Part shown: positions 1 through 5,202 of the stretch, piece after piece
Layout of the letters: each line of letters begins with the position of its first letter
Numbering within the stretch: position 1 is the stretch's first letter
Assembly: GCA_938030835.1 (NCBI GenBank)
Contig: CALHID010000123.1
Coordinates: 1 to 5,202, forward strand
Origin: an uncultured Actinomyces sp.
GTDB lineage: Bacteria; Actinomycetota; Actinomycetes; Actinomycetales; Actinomycetaceae
Direction: 5' to 3'
DNA length: 5,202 nucleotides
Position numbers and translations under genes: made by a program
The notes under the pieces: generated by a model
Database searches by the model: none
Told to the model about the DNA's origin: nothing
Seen by the model: the letters and a program-made list of their open reading frames with translations, nothing else

Positions 1-63
1 ACACCCGGTCCACAAAACCAGACCAGGCCACCCCAATCCCAACAAGCACCGTAGTACAGAAGA
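1..63 (+). other. Leader before mod, possibly the tail of an upstream gene
   Basis: This stretch is C- and A-rich, about 57% GC, and shows no convincing -10 or -35 element. Two frames could be the end of an upstream coding region. One stops with TAG at 52-54, in the same frame as mod. The other is open from base 2 and stops with TGA at 65-67, so it overlaps the mod ATG (64-66) as ATGA. Such overlaps are common between co-transcribed genes in actinobacteria. Only about 21 residues of that frame are visible (rich in Pro, His, Lys), too few to identify or to prove coding. The piece AGAAGA at 58-63 is a poor, too-close ribosome site for mod, which would fit start by translational coupling. Confidence 0.3.
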
Positions 64-1941
64 ATGAACGAAGACATCTCGCAGGTTCCGCCCACGACAC
101 CGAACCTTCACACCGACGTCGCACGCAAGCTCGCAGACCTCCTGCCCGAGGTCGTTGCTGACGGCAAGATCGATATCGCCGCGCTCCAGGCTGTACTCGG
201 CGATGACGCCGCAATCGGTACCGAGCGCTTCGGGCTGTTCTGGCCGGGCAAGACACAAGCCATCCGTGCCGCCCAAACACCCACCACGGCCACGCTCGCA
301 CCTGACCGGGAGAACTCTCTGAACTGGGACACCACGGGAAATGTTGTGATCGAAGGCGACAACCTGGAAGTGCTCAAAGTGCTGCAGAAGCACTACTACG
401 GCCAGATCAAGATGATTTACATCGACCCGCCCTACAACACCGGCAAAGACTTCGTTTACCCGGATGACTACGCGGATCCGATTGGCACTTACCTTGAGCG
501 TACGGGACAGCGGGACGGCGAAGGAAAGCTCTCCACTAACACTGAGTCAGACGGACGTTTCCACTCCAACTGGCTCAACATGATGTATCCCCGGCTCAAG
601 CTGGCCAGAAACTTGTTGCGAGAGGATGGGGTTCTCTTTGTAAGTATCGATGAGGGAGAAGTTGATCGTCTGCTTTTGATCCTCAATGAAACTTTCGGCG
701 AACAGAACGTTCTAGGAAAAATTGTCTGGCGAAGGCGTCAAACGACGGATAGTCGAAACGCTACTCGGTTTTCCCAGGACCATGACTATGTTGTGATTGC
801 TGGACGCAGTGATAAAGCAGCATTGACGGGACAAGAAATCGATCTGGAAAAGTATGCGAATCCAGATAATGACCCTAGGGGGCCATGGACAAGTGTGGAT
901 CTTTCTGGTTTAGCGTCTGCAAGTCAGCGCCCAAATCTCCACTACGATATTGTTGATCCGAAGACTGGAATTCATTATCCGCCCAACCCGTCAAGAGGTT
1001 GGTCAAAGTCCCGTGAAACGATGCAGCTTCTGATCAATGAAGGAAGAATCATTTTCCCTCGCATGCCGGAAGGTCGTCCTCGCGAGAAAAAATTCCTGCG
1101 AGACTTGCACAATGATAAGACTGGGTTCTCTAGTTGGCTTTCCAAGGAATCTTCGAATACAAACACGCAGGGCTCGCGCGAAGTTCGAGATCTTCTAGGC
1201 GGAAAGATATTTGACTTTCCTAAACCTCTCCAATTGCTGAAGACATTGGTTGGGCAGGGAACCAGGCAAGATTCTTTAGTATTGGACTTTTTTGCTGGTT
1301 CGGGTACGACGGCTCATGCTGTGATGGCGTTGAATGCTGAGGATGGTGGGAATCGTCGGTGTATTTCGGTGCAGTTGCCCGAGCCGACCGATGAGAAGTC
1401 TGAGGCTCGCAAGGCTGGCTACGCGAATATTGCGGAGATTACGCGTGAGCGTATCCGCCGTGCTGGGGAGAAGATCCTGGAGGAAGAGTCTGGCAAGTTA
1501 GACGGGCGTGCTGAGAGCCTGGACGTGGGCTTCCGTGCCTACAAGCTTGTTGACACGAATTTTGCGAAGTGGCGTGCGGACTCCTCACTGTCCGAGGAGG
1601 AGCTGGCCGGGTTGTTTGCTGGGATGGGTGAGTCTGCGGATGATGATGCCCGCCCGGAGGCCCTGCTGACTGAGGTTCTGCTTAAGCTTGGTTTCTCCCT
1701 GATCGAGCAGGTTGAGCGTGTGGATGTGGCCGGGCTGGAGGCGTTCAGCGTGGCCGGGGGCCTTGTGGTCGCTTACCTGAACGAGCACGTCAAGCCCACC
1801 CTTGAGCAGTTGCGCGCCATGGTCGCGCTGGAGCCTGGTCGTCTGGTGGTGCTTGAGGATGCTTTCCAGGGTGATGACGTGCTCAAGACGAATCTGGTTC
1901 AGGAATGCCGCTCCCATGGCGTGGACTTGTGGACGGCCTAA
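64..1941 (+). CDS. mod: Type III restriction-modification DNA methyltransferase (Mod subunit)
   Basis: This 625-residue protein is a complete beta-class DNA amino-methyltransferase, most likely making N6-methyladenine on one strand of a short asymmetric site and providing site recognition for the Res partner. Visible motifs: catalytic DPPYNTG (motif IV) at residues 121-127, the family block around SNWLNMMYPRL (168-178), EDGVLFVSIDEGE (187-199), a KPLQLLKTL motif X-like block (387-395), and the AdoMet-binding DFFAGSGTT (motif I) at 408-416. The order IV, recognition region, X, I is typical of Type III Mod proteins, as is the length (roughly 550-680 residues). The N-terminal VARKLADLLPEVVADGKID block is also seen in this family. 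ATG at 64 is the first start after an in-frame TAG at 52-54; no strong ribosome site precedes it. The res gene follows 15 bases after the stop. Residues about 218-385 should hold the target recognition domain, and the DNA there is clearly lower in GC than the flanks. No frameshift or tandem repeat tract is seen. The recognition sequence cannot be predicted from this. Confidence 0.95.
   Translation: MNEDISQVPPTTPNLHTDVARKLADLLPEVVADGKIDIAALQAVLGDDAAIGTERFGLFWPGKTQAIRAAQTPTTATLAPDRENSLNWDTTGNVVIEGDNLEVLKVLQKHYYGQIKMIYIDPPYNTGKDFVYPDDYADPIGTYLERTGQRDGEGKLSTNTESDGRFHSNWLNMMYPRLKLARNLLREDGVLFVSIDEGEVDRLLLILNETFGEQNVLGKIVWRRRQTTDSRNATRFSQDHDYVVIAGRSDKAALTGQEIDLEKYANPDNDPRGPWTSVDLSGLASASQRPNLHYDIVDPKTGIHYPPNPSRGWSKSRETMQLLINEGRIIFPRMPEGRPREKKFLRDLHNDKTGFSSWLSKESSNTNTQGSREVRDLLGGKIFDFPKPLQLLKTLVGQGTRQDSLVLDFFAGSGTTAHAVMALNAEDGGNRRCISVQLPEPTDEKSEARKAGYANIAEITRERIRRAGEKILEEESGKLDGRAESLDVGFRAYKLVDTNFAKWRADSSLSEEELAGLFAGMGESADDDARPEALLTEVLLKLGFSLIEQVERVDVAGLEAFSVAGGLVVAYLNEHVKPTLEQLRAMVALEPGRLVVLEDAFQGDDVLKTNLVQECRSHGVDLWTA
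661..1320 (+). other. Low-GC segment covering the Mod target recognition region
   Basis: Line-by-line hand counts give 313 G+C in these 660 bases (about 47%). Sampled 60-base lines on either side give 57-63% (121-180, 301-360, 421-480, 1381-1440, 1561-1620). The segment encodes about residues 200-419, which spans the expected target recognition domain between motif IV and motif I. Codon style also changes, with more A- and T-ending codons. The frame stays open throughout. A specificity domain exchanged by recombination is the likeliest explanation; a domain simply under different codon constraints is possible. Confidence 0.6.
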
Positions 1942-1948
1942 GAGGGAG
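1942..1948 (+). promoter_or_regulatory. Ribosome binding site of res, decides its start
   Basis: GAGGGAG lies directly after the mod stop codon (1939-1941). Three in-frame starts follow: GTG 1948, GTG 1954 and ATG 1957. GTG 1948 overlaps the purine tract itself and has no room for a ribosome site. ATG 1957 sits 8 bases after the tract, and the protein then starts MRFQFDPHQPYQ, the form expected for Res proteins. GTG 1954 (spacing 5) remains possible and would add only one residue. Confidence 0.65.
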
Positions 1949-1956
1949 TGGGTGTG

Positions 1957-4923
1957 ATGCGTTTTCAGTTTGATCCTCATCAGCCTTATCAGGCTTCCGC
2001 TATCGAAGCGGTCACGGAGTTGTTTGATGGGCAGCCCGCGGACGCGGACCAGTTGGTGACCACCTTCCGGCTATTACCGTCCGAGCCTGCCTTGTTTGAC
2101 CAAGGCGAAGTGTCTGGTCAGGTGAGTTTGGATATCGCTGCCGAGGTCGGCGCAGTGGGTAACAATCTGGTGCTGGATGAGGACACGATCCTGGCGAACT
2201 TGCAGCGGATCCAAGACCGTAACGGTCTGGAGAGTGCTCAGGCACTTGCTGATGGTTTGCAGTTTGATGTGGAGATGGAAACCGGTACGGGCAAAACCTA
2301 CGTGTATTTGCGTACCGCGTTCGAGCTGGCCAAGCGTTACCGGTTTACCAAATTCATCATTCTGGTGCCGTCGGTGGCGATCCGTGAGGGTGTGAAGACC
2401 TCGATTGATTTGATGCGTGAGCATTTCCGCCACTTGTATCCGCAGATCAATATGGATGCTTCGGTGTATTCGGGTGACCGTGCCGAGGAGGTGCGTGATT
2501 TCGCGTCGGCGACAAGTTTGCAGTTCCTGGTGATGACGATTGATTCACTGCGTGGGGATAAGAACACGCGCATCATGCACCAGAACAGGGACAAGCTTGC
2601 TGGGCTACGGCCTCTGGATTATCTGCGGGCTACTCGTCCAATCGTGATCATGGATGAGCCCCAGAACATGGAATCAAAGCTAGCTCAGTCAGCGGTAGCT
2701 GATCTGGACCCGTTGTGCACGCTGCGCTATTCCGCAACCCACCGGGTCACCCGTAACGTGGTGTACCGGCTCGACCCGCTCGACGCCCACCAGCTCGGCC
2801 TGGTCAAGACGATCGTGGTCTCGGACGCTCAGGAGCTTGGCGGGAGCGCTAAACCGTATGTGAAGCTGCTTGGGGTGTCTCGTGACCCGTTCAAAGCCTC
2901 CCTGGAGTTGGTGTGCCGTAAGAAGGACGGCTCGTATGTCAAGCGCAAAGTGACCGCCACGCAGGGTGATGACTTGGAGCGTGTCTCTGGCGGTAACCCG
3001 GCTTATGAGGGTAACTGGCGGGTGAGCGAGATCAGTGTTGAGCCTGAACGCATCGAACTATCCAACTACGGATACCTGCATGTTGGGGATGAGATCGGCT
3101 CGAACCAGGACGCGGTGTTCAGGGAAATGATCCACGAAACCATCCGCGAACACATCCGTAAAGAACTCCAGGTCCACGCCCGGGGTATCAAGGTGCTGTC
3201 TTTGTTCTTTATCGACAAGGTCGCCTCGTATCTTGGGGACGGGGTCAACAACCTGGACGCGAACGGTGATTTTGCGACCTGGTTCGATGAGCTTTACACC
3301 GAGGAACTGGCTCGCCAGCCCAAGGCCAGGGACATCATGCCTGTTACGGCGTTGGAGGCGCGTAGTGGCTATTTCGCCCAGATGAAGTCTGGTAAGGGCA
3401 AGAACGCGGTGATGACGTTCAAGGACTCGTCTGGTAAGACCAAGGCGGATGATGACGCGTATGAGTTGATCATGCGTGACAAGGCCCGCTTGTTGAGTAT
3501 GGATGAGCCGGTGCGGTTCATTTTCTCCCACTCTGCTTTGCGTGAGGGCTGGGATAACCCGAACGTGTTCCAGATCTGCACGCTGCGTGACATGGCCTCG
3601 GAAACCGAGCGCCGCCAGACGATCGGTCGTGGCCTGCGTCTACCAGTGAACCAAGCCGGGCAGCGCATTAGCGATACGGGGCTGGCGCAGTTGACGGTGG
3701 TGGCTAACGAGTCGTATCAGGCTTTCGCTTCAGCGCTTCAGAACGAGTACCAGAAGGCTGGCGTGGCGATCGGGTTTGTGCGCAAGCAGGAATTCTCGCG
3801 CCTGCCGATCACGGTTGATGGGAAAGAAACCGTTCTGGGTGCGAAACGTTCGGCCGAGATCTGGGATCACCTCCACCGGCGCGTCTTCATTAACGAGCAG
3901 GGCGAGGTCCAGGGCAGCTGGGTGCCCGAGCAGCTCGGCTTCACCATCGACCTGCCCGAGCAGTATGCGGAGTACGAGGACGATGTCATCAACATCGTCA
4001 ACGCGTGCAAGATGGAAACCATCATCAAGCGCAAGCGCAAGCGTGTGGCCCGCAAACTGAACAAGGAGCTCTATGCAGCCCCTGGGTTTGAGGAGTTCTG
4101 GGACAAAATAACCCAGCGCACCACCTACCGGGTCAACTTTGAACGCCAAGCCCTGGTGGACGCGTGCGTGAACCGGATCAAGACGGCTCCCAGGATCGAG
4201 CCGATCCGTATCCAGATCACGCGCACGAAAATGACGATGACGCGTGGCGGCACCAAGGGCAGCACGCTCGGGTCGCGTGGCGCGAACCTGACCGGCTCCT
4301 ACCCGCTGCCCGATATCGTGGCCCAGCTACAGGAAGCGACCTCGCTGACCCGAAAAACGATCATTGATATCCTCACCGCTTCTGGGCGGCTTGGGGAGTT
4401 TTTGGGTAACCCGAACGACTTCATCAAGATGGCGTCGACCTGTATTCAAGAAGAGCTCGCTCACGTGGTGGTTGAGGGCATCCAGTACGAGAAGATCGGC
4501 GGGAGTATCTACGAACTGCGCGAGTTGCAAGAAGACGGCCTTGAGGAGAAAGACCGCTTCCTTGACCAGCTCTACAAGGTGACCAACACGGACAAGACGG
4601 ACTTTGACTACGTCGTCTTTGACTCTGCGGTCGAGCGTCAGTTTGCCGAGTACCTGGACGGGCGAGAAGACATCCGCTTGTTCATGAAACTGCCGGATAA
4701 GTTCCGTATCCCCACCCCTGTTGGGGATTACAACCCGGACTGGGCGATTATCAAGACCGAGGAGGGCCAGGACCGGCTGTATTTGATCCGGGAGACCAAG
4801 TCGAGCCTTGATCCGACGAAGCGTCGCCCGGGTGAGAACGCGAAGATTAACGCGGCGATCAAGCACTTCGAAGCCATCGGGGTGAACTACAAGGTCGCTG
4901 CCCCGGACAACTGGGGACTGTAA
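1957..4923 (+). CDS. res: Type III restriction enzyme helicase-endonuclease (Res subunit)
   Basis: This 988-residue protein (from ATG 1957; 991 if GTG 1948 is used) is the ATP-dependent restriction subunit. In known Type III enzymes Res binds a Mod dimer, moves along DNA after ATP hydrolysis and cuts some 25 bases from an unmethylated site. Numbered from the ATG: a Q-motif-like PYQ at 10-12; Walker A ETGTGKT at 108-114; motif II DEPQ at 233-236; motif III SATHR at 259-263; a family-typical beta-rich insert at about 300-370; IKVLSLFFIDK at about 411-421; the motif V region LREGWDNPNV at 528-537; and motif VI QTIGRGLRLP at 554-563 with its arginine finger. The C-terminal PD-ExK nuclease is seen as E893, PD at 927-928 and ETK at 946-948. 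All catalytic motifs are present and the length is normal for Res, so the gene looks intact. A basic KRKRKR run lies at 691-696. It is downstream of mod with a 15-base gap and 17 bases before the next gene, consistent with one operon. Confidence 0.95.
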   Translation: MRFQFDPHQPYQASAIEAVTELFDGQPADADQLVTTFRLLPSEPALFDQGEVSGQVSLDIAAEVGAVGNNLVLDEDTILANLQRIQDRNGLESAQALADGLQFDVEMETGTGKTYVYLRTAFELAKRYRFTKFIILVPSVAIREGVKTSIDLMREHFRHLYPQINMDASVYSGDRAEEVRDFASATSLQFLVMTIDSLRGDKNTRIMHQNRDKLAGLRPLDYLRATRPIVIMDEPQNMESKLAQSAVADLDPLCTLRYSATHRVTRNVVYRLDPLDAHQLGLVKTIVVSDAQELGGSAKPYVKLLGVSRDPFKASLELVCRKKDGSYVKRKVTATQGDDLERVSGGNPAYEGNWRVSEISVEPERIELSNYGYLHVGDEIGSNQDAVFREMIHETIREHIRKELQVHARGIKVLSLFFIDKVASYLGDGVNNLDANGDFATWFDELYTEELARQPKARDIMPVTALEARSGYFAQMKSGKGKNAVMTFKDSSGKTKADDDAYELIMRDKARLLSMDEPVRFIFSHSALREGWDNPNVFQICTLRDMASETERRQTIGRGLRLPVNQAGQRISDTGLAQLTVVANESYQAFASALQNEYQKAGVAIGFVRKQEFSRLPITVDGKETVLGAKRSAEIWDHLHRRVFINEQGEVQGSWVPEQLGFTIDLPEQYAEYEDDVINIVNACKMETIIKRKRKRVARKLNKELYAAPGFEEFWDKITQRTTYRVNFERQALVDACVNRIKTAPRIEPIRIQITRTKMTMTRGGTKGSTLGSRGANLTGSYPLPDIVAQLQEATSLTRKTIIDILTASGRLGEFLGNPNDFIKMASTCIQEELAHVVVEGIQYEKIGGSIYELRELQEDGLEEKDRFLDQLYKVTNTDKTDFDYVVFDSAVERQFAEYLDGREDIRLFMKLPDKFRIPTPVGDYNPDWAIIKTEEGQDRLYLIRETKSSLDPTKRRPGENAKINAAIKHFEAIGVNYKVAAPDNWGL

Positions 4924-4930
4924 CCGTGAT

Positions 4931-4935
4931 GGAGG
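4931..4935 (+). promoter_or_regulatory. Ribosome binding site of the SNF2-like gene, decides its start
   Basis: GGAGG is a strong Shine-Dalgarno core lying 5 bases before GTG 4941, where the protein begins MLSDYQAKFYAYEL. Upstream in-frame starts GTG 4926 and ATG 4929 also exist, but the GGAGG lies within or after them and they would only add a short unsupported MEDG-type extension. An ATG at 4936 is in another frame. Confidence 0.65.
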
Positions 4936-4940
4936 ATGGT

Positions 4941-5202
4941 GTGCTCAGCGATTACCAGGCCAAGTTCTACGCCTACGAGCTGGATCGCTCCTATGCGAGT
5001 GATCATGTGGGCAAACTGGCGGGGCTGCTCTTTGACGCCCAGGTCGAACCTAAACCCCACCAGGTGGACGCGGCCTTGTTCGCTTTGCGTACCCCCTTCA
5101 CCCCGGGCGTGATCCTGGCCGACGAGGTGGGTTTGGGTAAAACCATCGAGGCCGGGATCGTGATCAGCCAGTACTGGGCTGAACGCAAACGCCGCATCCT
5201 CA
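4941..5202 (+). CDS. SNF2/HepA-like DEAD-type helicase or translocase, N-terminal part (cut by window edge)
   Basis: Only the first 87 residues are in the window. They show LSDYQAKFYAYEL at the N-terminus, a Q-motif-like PHQ at 39-41 and a Walker A box DEVGLGKT at 61-68, followed by IEAGIVIS and WAERKRRIL. The box DEVGLGKTIEAG is the form found in SNF2-family ATPases of the HepA/RapA type, which use ATP to move along DNA; it differs from the TGTGKT of Res, so this is a separate motor. From memory, proteins starting this way are annotated as SNF2-related or DEAD/DEAH helicases and occur near defence methyltransferases; this was not checked. The gene starts 17 bases after the res stop and is probably co-transcribed with mod and res. 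DrmD of DISARM or a BREX-associated helicase are alternatives that the missing C-terminal part would separate. The role in this operon is not known from the sequence. Confidence 0.85.
   Translation, partial: MLSDYQAKFYAYELDRSYASDHVGKLAGLLFDAQVEPKPHQVDAALFALRTPFTPGVILADEVGLGKTIEAGIVISQYWAERKRRIL

Noticed and set aside
64..1941. Phase-variable mod gene (simple repeat tract switching)
   Set aside because: Many Type III mod genes switch through tetra- or pentanucleotide repeats. The longest simple runs seen here are a GGGGG and a triple GAT, too short for regular slippage, and the frame is intact.
1585..1980. 131-codon open frame on the - strand opposite the end of mod
   Set aside because: It lies wholly over well-supported mod and res coding sequence with clear family motifs, and its own product shows no recognisable domain. 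The same applies to the other antisense frames, including those at 3058-3531 and 4327-4866.
4901..4916. Possible hairpin CCCC/GGGG at the end of res
   Set aside because: The stem is only four base pairs, it lies inside the res coding sequence, and no T tract follows. The next gene begins 17 bases after the stop, so termination here is unlikely.
4936..5111. Open frame starting at ATG 4936 behind the GGAGG site
   Set aside because: It overlaps the SNF2-like reading frame, which carries the Walker A box and other family features. The ATG has no spacing from the GGAGG, and the frame stops at 5109-5111 without any recognisable motif.

Overview
The window holds two complete genes and the beginning of a third, all on the + strand and tightly packed: a Type III DNA methyltransferase (Mod, start 64), its partner restriction helicase-nuclease (Res, start best placed at 1957), and the first 87 or so residues of an SNF2/HepA-like DEAD-type ATPase (start best placed at 4941, running off the right edge). 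The gaps are 15 and 17 bases, so the three genes look like one transcription unit. No RNA gene, insertion sequence, CRISPR array or terminator was seen.

Layout: 1-63 is a short leader with no recognisable promoter. One reading frame through it stays open from the left edge and stops at 65-67, overlapping the mod ATG as ATGA, so an upstream gene may be translationally coupled to mod. From 64 to 1941 lies mod, with the beta-class order of methyltransferase motifs (DPPY first, target recognition region in the middle, then the AdoMet-binding FAGSG). From 1957 to 4923 lies res, with an N-terminal superfamily 2 helicase motor and a C-terminal PD-ExK nuclease. From 4941 onward is the SNF2-like gene, with a Q-motif-like PHQ and a Walker A box already visible.

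How the genes work together: from the known Type III families (EcoP1I, EcoP15I), Mod recognises a short asymmetric site and methylates adenine on one strand. Res joins Mod, uses ATP to travel or switch along DNA, and cuts near unmodified sites. Both genes are uninterrupted and keep their catalytic motifs, so the system looks functional. The extra ATPase behind res is not part of a minimal Type III system; it suggests an enlarged defence operon continuing to the right.

Organism: the coding is moderately GC-rich (hand counts of about 55-63% in sampled lines outside the middle of mod), GTG starts are frequent, and start-stop overlaps are tight. This fits a mid-GC actinobacterium (for example Actinomycetaceae, Bifidobacteriaceae or Corynebacteriaceae), but this is a style judgement with low certainty. 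The most notable internal signal is a composition dip (about 47% GC) that coincides with the target recognition part of mod, as expected if the specificity region was acquired by recombination.
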